Assembly: GCA_021739765.1 (NCBI GenBank) | Contig: JAIPBD010000025.1 | Span: 1-59,995, forward strand | Direction: 5' to 3' | Origin: Melioribacteraceae bacterium | GTDB lineage: Bacteria > Bacteroidota > Ignavibacteria > Ignavibacteriales > Melioribacteraceae | Length of the DNA stretch: 59,995 nt | Shown: piece after piece, positions 37,117-45,918 of the stretch | Position numbering within the stretch: position 1 is the first letter of the stretch | Layout: each line of letters opens with the position of its first letter | Position numbers and translations under genes: made by a program | Notes under the pieces: generated by a model | Database searches by the model: none | Told to the model about the DNA's origin: nothing | The model's input: the letters and a program-made list of their open reading frames with translations, nothing else

Positions 37117-37566
37117 ATGATATTTGATTCGATTGAAAACGCGGAAATTTATTATGGCTTGGGCGAAAGATTTGAAACAGCTTTTGAATACCTCAAAAAC
37201 TGTGATTTTAATTCGCTTCCATTAGAGAAAGTAGAAATTGACGGCGAAAATATTTTCGCTCTGCCTCAAAAGTATATTACAAAAAATGATGATGAAGCAA
37301 GATGGGAATCACACCGGAAATATGTTGACATCCAATACATGGCGAGTGGTTCCGAAAATATGGGCTACGTCCTGGAGGATTATCTCGATCAAACTGATGA
37401 ATATGATGATGCGAGGGATGTTGAATTTTTTGACGGTGAGGGAGATTATCTGCAATTAAACGGCGGTGAGTTTGTTGTTTTTTTTCCGGACGACGCGCAC
37501 AAACCCGGGTTAAAAATTGAGGAGAAAGAGGAAGTTTTTAAAGTTGTAATAAAAGTCAGAATCTAG
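37117..37566 (+). CDS. YhcH/YjgK/YiaL (EbgC-like) family protein
   Basis: This 149-residue cytoplasmic cupin-type protein matches the family over its full length. The characteristic WESHRKYVDIQYM segment and the metal-side FFPDDAHKPGL near the C-terminus are present. Members are implicated in sugar anomerisation or act with sugar-catabolic operons; EbgC supports a beta-galactosidase. A role in handling free mannose or mannosyl-glucose is plausible from the position next to the mannan locus but is inference. The start has TGGAAAT at a suitable distance. Confidence 0.85.
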   Translation: MIFDSIENAEIYYGLGERFETAFEYLKNCDFNSLPLEKVEIDGENIFALPQKYITKNDDEARWESHRKYVDIQYMASGSENMGYVLEDYLDQTDEYDDARDVEFFDGEGDYLQLNGGEFVVFFPDDAHKPGLKIEEKEEVFKVVIKVRI

Positions 37567-37578
37567 AATTATTACCGC

Positions 37579-37606
37579 TTCATCCCGTATAGATTATACA
37601 GATGAA
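37579..37606 (+). terminator. Hairpin after the YhcH-like gene, possible terminator
   Basis: TTCATC-cc-GTATA and TATAC-a-GATGAA form a two-part stem around a 3-base loop, 12 bp after the stop. Only a weak T-rich stretch follows, so termination is uncertain. Confidence 0.4.
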
Positions 37607-37635
37607 AAGTAATTTTATCGTTATTGTGGATCAGA

Positions 37636-37998
37636 ATGTCGATTAAATATGAGTTCGAAGTTATCGGGAATTTATTAAAGGTTAAGTCATCCGGCAAAGA
37701 TGATGGTTTACAAGATGTTTTAAATTACTCCTATGCTGTGCTTCAAAAAGCGATAGAATCCGGTAGCGCACGAATCTTCTGCGACGAAAGAGAATTAGAT
37801 TATGCCATCTCGGTCGGTGAAACTTATAACTTAGCTGAAGAAGCATCGAAACAAGCTTTCAGACTTGCGAGGATAGCAATTCTCTGCAATCCAAATTTTA
37901 TCGAAGAGGGGAAGTTTTATGAAACTGTCGCTTCAAACAGGGGTTTAGTCGTCCGGGTATCAACCGATTATAATGAATTGATGGAATGGCTAATGTAA
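37636..37998 (+). CDS. Small STAS/SpoIIAA-like protein of unknown function
   Basis: This 120-residue soluble protein has no signal. It has an alternating beta-alpha pattern ending in helix-rich RLARIAILCNP and a VVRVSTDYNELMEWLM strand-helix pair. The pattern is like the SpoIIAA/STAS-type small proteins of Bacteroidota that handle regulatory or lipid-binding tasks; the match is at pattern level only. The ATG at 37636 is chosen over a TTG four codons upstream. It lies 69 bp after the YhcH-like gene and convergent to a glycosyltransferase. Nothing ties it to the mannan pathway. Confidence 0.6.
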   Translation: MSIKYEFEVIGNLLKVKSSGKDDGLQDVLNYSYAVLQKAIESGSARIFCDERELDYAISVGETYNLAEEASKQAFRLARIAILCNPNFIEEGKFYETVASNRGLVVRVSTDYNELMEWLM

Positions 37999-38059
37999 TA
38001 TTCGATGGAGAAACAATCGATACCCCGTGAGATTTTATTTTAACTTTAATGTTTGATAT

Positions 38060-39259
38060 TTAGTTTGGTTTCGATTCCATCAAATCAGAATAAATTTTGT
38101 AAATCTTTCCACCGTAATTTTTCACATCACACATGGACTTTACTTTTAGAAATCCTTCCTCTCCGAATCTTGTTCGTACGGTTTCGTTTTCAATAAGTTC
38201 TAAAATTTTTACAGCCATTTTTTTCGAATTTCTCTCGGGGACAAGATACCCGGTTTTACCATTTTGGATATACGTTTCACTCTTTCCGGTTGCGACGATT
38301 GGTTTCTTTAATGCCATCGCTTCAATAATATCCCTTCCCCAGGGATCTCCGGAATCAGATGGTCTGACATAAATATCAAGTTCATTCAAAAATTGATTTA
38401 TAAAATAACCGGGCCCCAACAGTTCTACATTTTCTCTTATTTTACTTTTAGTTATAAACTTGTCCAATTTCGTGTAATAGTCATCACCAAATCCATGATT
38501 CAGAATATATCCAAGATTCTTTTTTAATGGATTCTTTCTTATCCTAACACCGAGTATTACCCCTAGAATTTTTTTATCGGTTTCCTTTTTAACGCGTGTT
38601 ATCGCTTTTAAAAAATTCAAATGTCCTTTGGAAGCATTAAATGCACCCATCATCCCAATTCGAAACGTTTCATTTTCAGTTTTTCTTTCGGGTAGATTTA
38701 ATGATTCTAACTCTTCAAAATCATGAGGGTTATAAATAATAGAGCAATTCCGAATCTTTCCAAAAGAAGAAATCTCATTTTCGCTGATTGATATAATATG
38801 ATCCGAATACTTTCTGATTTGTTCTGTCAGATAAACACCACACTTATATTTACCGGGAGATTGAATAACTTCACGCAAATGTGAAACAATTTTCACATTC
38901 GGGAATTCGGATTTAAAATGCCTGTTCAGATAGCATAAAGTTGTACTGTTGATATGAATTATATCAATTTTGTAATCTGATATTAATCTGGTTAGGGAAT
39001 TATAATTTCCATTTACAATCGAATCGTATTCTTTCTTTTTTGATTGATAAGCCTGATTACACATCAGCATCGGAAATGATACAATTTTTAGTAATTTTGA
39101 ATGCTCGACAATTTCCGCGGTAATTTCCTGTGCCTTGGTAAATTGGGTAAAGATATAAAACTCGAGATTTGTGAATTTTCGAAGAGATCGAAGCATTAAT
39201 TGAAGACTTTTTGAAGCACCTCCGTAATCAATACCGGTCATAAAAACAGCTATTCGCAT
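38060..39259 (-). CDS. GT4-type glycosyltransferase
   Basis: This 399-residue cytoplasmic protein has the GT-B fold. The N-terminal MTGIDYGGASKSLQLMLRSL is the acceptor-side loop of family 4 enzymes. The C-terminal half has EAMALKKPIVATGKSETYIQNGKTGYLVP, split here at its two halves EAMALKKPIVATGKSE and IQNGKTGYLVP, with the donor-binding glutamate. It transfers a nucleotide-activated sugar, probably to a cell-surface glycan or lipid. It stands alone: convergent to the STAS-like gene on one side and followed upstream by the structured element at 39321-39460. No acceptor can be predicted. Confidence 0.85.
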   Translation of the reverse strand: MRIAVFMTGIDYGGASKSLQLMLRSLRKFTNLEFYIFTQFTKAQEITAEIVEHSKLLKIVSFPMLMCNQAYQSKKKEYDSIVNGNYNSLTRLISDYKIDIIHINSTTLCYLNRHFKSEFPNVKIVSHLREVIQSPGKYKCGVYLTEQIRKYSDHIISISENEISSFGKIRNCSIIYNPHDFEELESLNLPERKTENETFRIGMMGAFNASKGHLNFLKAITRVKKETDKKILGVILGVRIRKNPLKKNLGYILNHGFGDDYYTKLDKFITKSKIRENVELLGPGYFINQFLNELDIYVRPSDSGDPWGRDIIEAMALKKPIVATGKSETYIQNGKTGYLVPERNSKKMAVKILELIENETVRTRFGEEGFLKVKSMCDVKNYGGKIYKIYSDLMESKPN

Positions 39260-39320
39260 AATTAGTCTTGACCATGCTTATTGAATAATGAACATATTTT
39301 GTGTATCCGGGGCATAAAAA

Positions 39321-39460
39321 AGAGGGGCTGTATCATAATGGTTCTTCGAATCTTTCCGGAAGGAAAAAATTGATTCGAAAACTAAAATCTTGTTTTATCT
39401 GAATATAAATACTGTTAATAATTCAGTCTGATAATTTCAGATTAACGAGACAGCCCCTCT
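39321..39460 (-). repeat. 140-bp nested inverted-repeat element with terminator-like end
   Basis: The ends are near-perfect inverted repeats: AGAGGGGCTGTATC (39321-39334) against the complement of GAGACAGCCCCTCT (39447-39460), 13 of 14 matching. Inside lie TTCGAATC/GATTCGAA (39345-39352 and 39372-39379) and ATCTGAA/TTCAGAT (39397-39403 and 39436-39442). On the minus strand the outer stem is followed by five to six T. It begins 30 bp after the stop of the isomerase-DUF1080 gene. It could be a large terminator, a structured RNA or a MITE-like element. No target-site duplication is visible. Confidence 0.6.
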
Positions 39461-39490
39461 GTTATTCAGTTTTCTCTACTTTCAATAACT

Positions 39491-40936
39491 TTAATCATCA
39501 ATTTCTTTTATAAAAATATTCTTAAAACTAACCTTTGCGTGGCTATCGTGATTTTGCAGTCCGATGTAACCTTCATCCGCAAATGATTTTATTTTCCCTC
39601 TCGGTTCGGCATTCCAGCTATTAATGAGTTTGCCGTTTAATTCAACTTTAATCAAATCATCCTGGAAAGTAATACGGTAATGATTCCATTCCCCTGTCGG
39701 TTTAGATGCAGTCATCTTTGCAGGTTCGGCATCGTAAATTGCTCCGGTTCCGTGTTTTGAAAGTGTTTCTGCATCGTAGATTTGAATTTCGAAGGAATTG
39801 TTGACGTAGTCATTATTTGTAACAAATTCCGGGATACGTAGAAAAATTCCGGAATTTGTATTCGGAGCATGACATTTAAAATCAAGATCCAAAACGAAAT
39901 TTTCATACTTTTTCGTACTGAACCACATTAAACCCATACCACCGTTTGATGTTAGTACACCGGTCTTTTCATCCAATTCAAAAAATCCGGGTCCGTATTG
40001 ATTCCAACCATGTTTGTTGAACATACCATTCCAGTTGCCAAGCAGCTCTTTATAGCCTTCGAAATAGGTAATCTTCTTGATGTAATCCAACCCATTTTTA
40101 ATCGGAATTTCCGGAGCCATTGAATCTTCTTCCCTTTCATGTTCAACAGTTAATGTACCGCGATAATTTTGAAGCGAAAGTTCGGCAAGGATATTTTTAA
40201 TATTGGATTTCCCTGTTCCAAAAGGCACATCATACGCATCTTTATTTCCAAACTCACTTAAGTCCTTTAAATGAATATCAAAAACCCTGCCTTCAAATAA
40301 TTTTAGCGCTTCGGTCGCTACGATTCCTGACCTTGTCCAGTGCCCTGTATCACCGCAAATACCAATTCGCGGACTTAAATCTTTGATATAAAAATATGTG
40401 ATACCGGGATGCCAATATCGTGTCGGAGGTGGATGATTGTGGATAGCAACTTTGATTTCATATTCGTTGGCAAGTTTATCAACCATTTTGAACGTATCGT
40501 ATTCAGGCTCAATCACCAATATGGAAATACCCATATCCTTCACGAATTGAAAAAGTTCACGAGCTGAATTTTCATCAGAAAAACCGGCGACTCCAAAAAG
40601 TTTAATTGTAATTCCATTTGCGGAAAGCTTTTCCTTCACCATTTTAATCTCTTCCGAGGACATGCCTACGTTAAAAGTTCCGTTTCCTTCGGGTGTGAGT
40701 TTTTGTCCGGGATAAGCTTGTAATATTTTTATCCCAAGTTCCGCGGCCTTATCCACGGTCTCCATAAATGAGAACTTTCGGTAAGTCCAACATTGCAAAG
40801 CAATAGGAAATTTTTTGATTAAAACATTTTCATAAACATCAATTTGATTTTCTGCTGTGCTCGAATTTTGGCCCATAATTCCTCCTGAAAAAAGTAAACA
40901 CAAACCAATCGCTAATAAAAAAAGATTTTTCCGCAT
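39491..40936 (-). CDS. Exported sugar isomerase barrel fused to a DUF1080 (3-keto-disaccharide hydrolase) domain
   Basis: This 481-residue exported protein has a signal peptide (1-22, ending IMGQ). A xylose-isomerase-like barrel follows (about 38-280) with metal-type residues in VIEPEYD, AIHNHPP, CGDTGHW, DIHLKD and TVEHERE. A DUF1080 lamin-G-like sandwich (about 285-481) completes it, with GIFLRIPE, SFEIQIYD, GEWNHYRITF and YIGLQNHDSHAKVSF. Such barrels and DUF1080 domains occur as separate proteins in 3-keto-glycoside operons. Fusion would join keto-sugar elimination or isomerisation with glycoside cleavage. It is divergent from the Tat-exported oxidoreductases. GAGG precedes the ATG. Confidence 0.85.
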   Translation of the reverse strand: MRKNLFLLAIGLCLLFSGGIMGQNSSTAENQIDVYENVLIKKFPIALQCWTYRKFSFMETVDKAAELGIKILQAYPGQKLTPEGNGTFNVGMSSEEIKMVKEKLSANGITIKLFGVAGFSDENSARELFQFVKDMGISILVIEPEYDTFKMVDKLANEYEIKVAIHNHPPPTRYWHPGITYFYIKDLSPRIGICGDTGHWTRSGIVATEALKLFEGRVFDIHLKDLSEFGNKDAYDVPFGTGKSNIKNILAELSLQNYRGTLTVEHEREEDSMAPEIPIKNGLDYIKKITYFEGYKELLGNWNGMFNKHGWNQYGPGFFELDEKTGVLTSNGGMGLMWFSTKKYENFVLDLDFKCHAPNTNSGIFLRIPEFVTNNDYVNNSFEIQIYDAETLSKHGTGAIYDAEPAKMTASKPTGEWNHYRITFQDDLIKVELNGKLINSWNAEPRGKIKSFADEGYIGLQNHDSHAKVSFKNIFIKEIDD

Positions 40937-41240
40937 ATTTCCCTCTGTTACTAAATGATAGATATTAATCGTAAAGACAAGCTGTAATAAAAAATTTAGA
41001 TATCACAATTCATAAAATTCGAATAATTTATTAAAACAAAAATTGTATCTCTTGTTCACAAATAAAAATATATTTTTTTAATCAAAAAGAATAACCATAT
41101 TTTTCATTTCTTCAGACTTAATCTAATAATTTATAAACTCAATAATACACTTACATCTTATTTGCTTAACAAAGTAATTATCTCTATTTTTTCGGATGTT
41201 CTGAAATGATTAACCCTTATCATAAAAATCGGAAAAGCAT
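40937..41240. promoter_or_regulatory. Divergent promoter region of the isomerase-DUF1080 gene and the Gfo/Idh/MocA operon
   Basis: This 304-bp gap is strongly AT-rich and separates divergent starts, so it should hold two promoters. It contains TCACAAAT at 41057-41064, one base short of the GCACAAAT motif of the mannan gaps, and an AT-rich stretch with ATATATTTTTTTAATC near 41070. I saw no clean TAnnTTTG box and no RNA gene. Confidence 0.4.
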
Positions 41241-42578
41241 ATGTCAAACAATATCTCACGACGAAAATTCATTGGCACCACTAGTTTAGCCGCAACAGCA
41301 TTTACAATTGTTCCAAGGCATGTACTTGGAGGTACCGGTTATAAAGCGCCAAGTGATACACTTAATATCGGTTGCGTTGGAATAGATGGAAAAGGTAAGT
41401 CGGATATTGAAGGAGTAAGTTCGGAGAATATCGCGGCATTATGTGACGTTGATTTAACTCGTGGGATGGAAGCTCGCAAGAACAATCCAAAAGCGAATCA
41501 GTATCAAGATTTTCGGATAATGCTCGATAAAGAAAAAGATTTAGATGCAATAACGATCAGCACCCCCGATCATACTCACGCTGTAATTGCAATGGCAGCA
41601 ATGCAAAGAGGCAAACACGTCTTCGTTCAAAAACCACTTACGAAAACCGTTTATGAGGCTAGAAAATTAGCTGAGACAGCGAAAAAAAATAAGATCATTT
41701 CGCAAATGGGAAATCAAGGGCATGCGGGTGAAGGGGCAAGATTAGTTAATGAATGGATTTGGGATGGAGCAATTGGAGATGTAAACGAAGTACACGCATG
41801 GACAAACAGACCGATTTGGCCGCAAGGTGAAATCGAAAGACCGGAAGAAATTCCATCGGTTCCTACTTCGTTAAATTGGAATTTATGGATCGGTCCTTCA
41901 CCACACAGACCATATCATCCTTCTTACCATCCTTTCAATTGGAGAGGTTTTCGAGATTTTGGAACAGGCTCCTTAGGAGATATGGGCGCTCATATTTTGG
42001 ATCAACCCTTTTGGGCTTTAGATCTTGGCGATTGCAAAACAATTCAAGCTAATTCAACTCGTTTTACCGATGAATCTTATCCTGCGGCATCAGAAGTAAT
42101 TTGGACTTTCGAAGGGAAAAACGGCAAACCTGGAATCAAATTGATTTGGAGAGATGGCGGGATACTTCCTCCCCGTCCTGAAAATATCGAACCCGGAAGA
42201 AAACTTGGTGAGACCGGCGGAGGAGTAATTTATTACGGCTCGAAAGGTGAATTAATGCACGGCGTTTACGGTGAACAACCGAGATTAATTCCTGAAACAT
42301 TTATGCAATCTTATCAAAGACCCGAAAAATCAATTCCACGTTCACCGGGAATCCACCAAGAATGGATTGAGGCTATAAAAAACGGAACAAAAAGTACCAC
42401 CGATTTTGAATATTCGAGTAAATTAACTGAACTTATGTTGTTGGGCAATATTGCTCTGCTAAGTCAAGAGCACAAAACCGTTCTTGAATGGGACGCGAAC
42501 CAATTTAAGTTTACCAATCTTGATGCCGCAAATGAACTATTGCATACGCAGTATTCACCCGGATGGTCATTAGATTAG
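41241..42578 (+). CDS. Tat-exported Gfo/Idh/MocA oxidoreductase, first
   Basis: This 445-residue protein starts with a twin-arginine signal (SRRKFIGTTSLAATAF). A Rossmann domain (about 35-165) precedes the Gfo/Idh/MocA C-terminal sheet domain. NIGCVGIDGKG is the dinucleotide loop. The usual EKP is VQKPLTKT here, so Gln replaces the Glu, a change known among exported members. SLGDMGAHILDQPFW carries the expected His-containing helix. Exported enzymes of this type bind NAD(P) tightly and oxidise sugars or glycosides, often at C3. An alternative is a GH109-like redox glycosidase. GGAAAAGC lies before the ATG. It heads the plus-strand operon. Confidence 0.85.
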   Translation: MSNNISRRKFIGTTSLAATAFTIVPRHVLGGTGYKAPSDTLNIGCVGIDGKGKSDIEGVSSENIAALCDVDLTRGMEARKNNPKANQYQDFRIMLDKEKDLDAITISTPDHTHAVIAMAAMQRGKHVFVQKPLTKTVYEARKLAETAKKNKIISQMGNQGHAGEGARLVNEWIWDGAIGDVNEVHAWTNRPIWPQGEIERPEEIPSVPTSLNWNLWIGPSPHRPYHPSYHPFNWRGFRDFGTGSLGDMGAHILDQPFWALDLGDCKTIQANSTRFTDESYPAASEVIWTFEGKNGKPGIKLIWRDGGILPPRPENIEPGRKLGETGGGVIYYGSKGELMHGVYGEQPRLIPETFMQSYQRPEKSIPRSPGIHQEWIEAIKNGTKSTTDFEYSSKLTELMLLGNIALLSQEHKTVLEWDANQFKFTNLDAANELLHTQYSPGWSLD

Positions 42579-42589
42579 ATTGATATATT

Positions 42590-43930
42590 ATGAATGAAAA
42601 TAAAACCAATTCGATTGATAGAAGAAAATTTATTAAAGTGAGCGCGGCAGTTGGAACCGCTTTATGGGCAACACCATTATTAAACATAAGCGGGAAAAAT
42701 CCTCAAAGTAATGACTTAAATATCGCTCTAATCGGAACCGGAGCTCAAGGACAAGTCTTAATAAATGCTTGTTTGAAAATCCCCAATATTCGATTTAAAG
42801 CGGTTTGCGATATTTGGACAGACTACAACCAAAAAAGAGCCTATCGATTACTTAAAAAGTACGGTCACGATTTAAACGCTTATGTCGATTATCGCGAGAT
42901 GCTGGCAAAAGAAAAAGATTTGGATGCCGTAATTGTGGCGACACCGGATTTCTGGCATGCTCAGCACGCCGTTGATTGTATGGAAGCCGGCTTGCATGTT
43001 TACTGCGAAAAAGAAATGTCTAACACGCTTGAAGGCGCAAAAAAAATTGTACGGGCTGCAAAACGAACGGGAAAACTTGTTCAAATCGGGCATCAAAGAA
43101 GAAGCAATCCTAACTATTTACACTGCTATAATAACATTGTTAACAACTCGGGAATATTGGGAAAAATTACCACGATTAACGGACAATGGAATCGTTCCGT
43201 TCAACCGGATAATGGCTGGCCTAAAAATTATGAAATCCCGCTCCAAACATTGCATAAGTTTGGATTTGATAATATGCACCAACACCGAAATTGGAGATGG
43301 TATAGAAATCTGGGAGGCGGACCGATTGTTGATCTGGGTTCACACCAAATTGATATCTACAATTGGTTTCTTGGCGCAACTCCTAAATCAGTTATGGCAA
43401 GCGGCGGAACAGATTATTACGAAAATTCGACTCACGAATGGTACGATACGGTCCTTGCAACATACAAATATCAGACTGAGCATGGAGTTGTAAGGGCATT
43501 TTATCAAACGATAACAACGAACAGCAATCAAGGTTATTACGAAAGTTTTCTTGGAGATCAAGGGTCTTTGGTAATATCCGAATCTGCCGGACGAGCAGGT
43601 ATCTACAGAGAACCGGCTGCACCAAGCTGGGAAAAGTGGATCGAAAAAGGAATAATTGAATCCCCCTCAGAGCCGGTCGCTGCTAAACCGACCGCGGTTT
43701 TGGACGTGAGGGAAACAGTCGCACCCCCGAAACATTCTTTACCGATTTCGTTTAATGATCCTTACCATAAACCACATTTAGAAAATTTCTTCAATTCTAT
43801 TCGTGGAACGGAAAAACTTAATTGCCCTGTCGAGGTCGGTTATGAATCCGCGGTAACGGTATTAAAAGTAAATGAAGCCGTAAAAGCGAAAAGAGAAATA
43901 AAGTTTAAACCAAGCGATTTTGTTATTTAG
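42590..43930 (+). CDS. Tat-exported Gfo/Idh/MocA oxidoreductase, second
   Basis: This 446-residue protein has a twin-arginine signal (DRRKFIKVSAAVGTAL), a Rossmann domain with IALIGTGAQGQVL, and a C-terminal catalytic domain. The catalytic loop reads YCEKEMSNT, where Glu replaces the Pro of EKP. GGGPIVDLGSHQIDIYNW holds the His-containing helix. It starts 11 bp after the first exported oxidoreductase and differs strongly from it, so this is not a recent duplication. Together they may form a hetero-oligomer or act on successive substrates, which is inference. The stop overlaps the region just before the cytochrome gene by one base if the cytochrome starts at GTG 43930. Confidence 0.85.
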   Translation: MNENKTNSIDRRKFIKVSAAVGTALWATPLLNISGKNPQSNDLNIALIGTGAQGQVLINACLKIPNIRFKAVCDIWTDYNQKRAYRLLKKYGHDLNAYVDYREMLAKEKDLDAVIVATPDFWHAQHAVDCMEAGLHVYCEKEMSNTLEGAKKIVRAAKRTGKLVQIGHQRRSNPNYLHCYNNIVNNSGILGKITTINGQWNRSVQPDNGWPKNYEIPLQTLHKFGFDNMHQHRNWRWYRNLGGGPIVDLGSHQIDIYNWFLGATPKSVMASGGTDYYENSTHEWYDTVLATYKYQTEHGVVRAFYQTITTNSNQGYYESFLGDQGSLVISESAGRAGIYREPAAPSWEKWIEKGIIESPSEPVAAKPTAVLDVRETVAPPKHSLPISFNDPYHKPHLENFFNSIRGTEKLNCPVEVGYESAVTVLKVNEAVKAKREIKFKPSDFVI

Positions 43931-43941
43931 TGTTGCGATCT

Positions 43942-45918
43942 ATGTTTAAATCCCCAAAAACATTTTTGTGTATTCTGATTCTCTTTTTACTTTTTCCCGA
44001 AATTTCAAAATCTCAAACTTCGGACTCAATTTCCAATCAATCAGATTCCCTTGCAATTGACTCAACAAAAACAATAACAGAAGTAATTGAATATAAGATC
44101 GGTGATATCAGCGACGGAAATAAATCCGTACCGGTTCATCTGATTAAATTATACGATTATAATGGTTTTTCAATTCACAAGAATGATGAATTTAAAATTC
44201 CCTTTTCAATCAAGAATACTTGCGGTGACTGCCATACTTACGACTTAATTAAAAGCGGCACACATTTTTCAATTGATACAAAAGATTCAACGGCTCGATC
44301 TTCCGAGCCATATTTATACATGAATTATAGGTCATTAACACTGCTTCCGCTTTCATATCGCGGATCGGGAGGAACAATATCACCGGATTCTGTCGGAATG
44401 GCGCCTTTTCAATTTCTTAAATATTTCGGATCACACATAACCGGAGGGAATATTACTGAGAATGAGGAAAAGGAGACGGAAGAGAATTTTTTCCGGTGGC
44501 AGGTTTCGGGTAAATTGGAAATAAATTGTTTTGTCTGCCACGATGCTGATCCCGAATACGATCAAGCTGAATTCGCTAATCAGATTAATCATGAAAATTA
44601 TAAATGGGCAAGCGCGGCGTCAACTTCTCTCGCAAATGTAATTGGATATTCAAGTAAAATGCCGGACAATTACGATCCGTATAATTCTTATACTTACGTT
44701 GATGTCGATCGAAGATCATATCCCGAACCGCAAATAAATTATGACGAAGAAAGATTCGATAACGAAAACAAAGTTTTCTTCGATCTGAAAAAAGATGTGG
44801 ATAATGAATCATGCTTATTTTGTCATACCACAACTGACAACACAACAACCGATAGATTTATAAATGAACAGAAAGATGTTCACATTGCCGCCGGCATGAA
44901 ATGCGTCGACTGCCACAAGAATGATATAAATCATAAAATTATCGAGGGTTACCAAAATGAGTATGCTGATAAAAACAATGAGCATTTAAAGTCGTTCAGT
45001 TGTGAAGGCTGCCATATACAGGCCGAAGAGAGCAGTTTAGCCGGAAGATATGGCGCTCCGAATCCTCTGCATGAAGGTATTCCCGCAATTCATTTTGATA
45101 AGTTGAGCTGCGCAGTTTGTCATTCTTCTTTTATTCCGGAAGAAGAAACAAAAATGGTAAAAACCTCAAGGGCGCATAAACTTGGTGTTCCCGGACCAAA
45201 CAAAATGCCGTTCACATTTCCTCTCATTCAGTCTCCGGTTTACGTTAAAAACGAATCCGGGAAAATCGAACCCCACAATTTGGTTTGGCCATCGTATTGG
45301 GCGAGAAAATTGGGTGAAAAAGTTAGCCCTTTGGAATCATCTTTTGTAAAAGCAAATATTCAACCCTTACTTAAACTGGATACTGTTTCGAATTACGGTG
45401 AATGGCCGGAGATCTCTGAGGAAATTTTACGCCGGACTTTAGATACACTTAATTTGAAAAGTAGCGATGATGAGAAAATTGTATTTATTTCCGGAGGAAA
45501 GATTTTTCAACTGAATGCCGAAAACAGTTTAGAATCTGAATCATCCGAGTTTGCGAATCCTTATACCTGGCCTATTGCCCATAATGTAAGGCCTGCGCAA
45601 CAATCGTTGGGAGTAAAGGGTTGTGATGATTGCCATTCGTTAAATTCGGATTTTTATTCGAGTGAAGTTAAAGTTATTTCATCAATAAATAATCAATCAG
45701 TATCTAAAATTGAAATGACAGAATTTGAAGGATTAAACAAATATTACCAATCAATTTTTTCATTTTCATTTTACTTCAGACCATTTCTAAAACTTGTGCT
45801 CTTATTTTCAACATTCACGATTATTTTAGTTGTCTTCAGTTTCATTCTCTCCGGGACAAAAAGTGTGGCGACTTATTTTCATAATCTTTCCGAACAGCAA
45901 AATGAAGTTGAGAAATAG
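43942..45918 (+). CDS. Membrane-anchored seven-haem cytochrome c
   Basis: This 658-residue exported protein has a signal peptide (about 1-25) and seven CXXCH haem sites at residues about 94, 196, 291, 321, 354, 390 and 560. A C-terminal transmembrane helix lies at about 614-636. The periplasmic part has long insertions between sites 1-2 and 6-7 that match no family I recognise. It should carry electrons on the outer face of the inner membrane. It lies directly behind two Tat-exported oxidoreductases and in front of a membrane protein with helix histidines, which suggests they form one respiratory unit. The start at ATG 43942 is chosen over GTG 43930. Neither has a clear ribosome-binding site. 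Confidence 0.88.
   Translation: MFKSPKTFLCILILFLLFPEISKSQTSDSISNQSDSLAIDSTKTITEVIEYKIGDISDGNKSVPVHLIKLYDYNGFSIHKNDEFKIPFSIKNTCGDCHTYDLIKSGTHFSIDTKDSTARSSEPYLYMNYRSLTLLPLSYRGSGGTISPDSVGMAPFQFLKYFGSHITGGNITENEEKETEENFFRWQVSGKLEINCFVCHDADPEYDQAEFANQINHENYKWASAASTSLANVIGYSSKMPDNYDPYNSYTYVDVDRRSYPEPQINYDEERFDNENKVFFDLKKDVDNESCLFCHTTTDNTTTDRFINEQKDVHIAAGMKCVDCHKNDINHKIIEGYQNEYADKNNEHLKSFSCEGCHIQAEESSLAGRYGAPNPLHEGIPAIHFDKLSCAVCHSSFIPEEETKMVKTSRAHKLGVPGPNKMPFTFPLIQSPVYVKNESGKIEPHNLVWPSYWARKLGEKVSPLESSFVKANIQPLLKLDTVSNYGEWPEISEEILRRTLDTLNLKSSDDEKIVFISGGKIFQLNAENSLESESSEFANPYTWPIAHNVRPAQQSLGVKGCDDCHSLNSDFYSSEVKVISSINNQSVSKIEMTEFEGLNKYYQSIFSFSFYFRPFLKLVLLFSTFTIILVVFSFILSGTKSVATYFHNLSEQQNEVEK

Noticed and set aside
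37999-38059. Terminator between the STAS-like gene and the GT4 gene
   Set aside because: A short ATCGAT dyad and T-rich stretches are present but no convincing stem-loop could be drawn.
42933-43493. 186-codon frame in another register of the second exported oxidoreductase
   Set aside because: The main frame has a Tat signal and intact Gfo/Idh/MocA motifs throughout, so the other frame is a shadow.
41241-43930. GH109-type glycosidase annotation for the Tat-exported oxidoreductases
   Set aside because: GH109 shares the fold and Tat signal, but the surrounding DUF1080, ThuA and cytochrome genes favour 3-keto chemistry. Sequence alone cannot exclude it.
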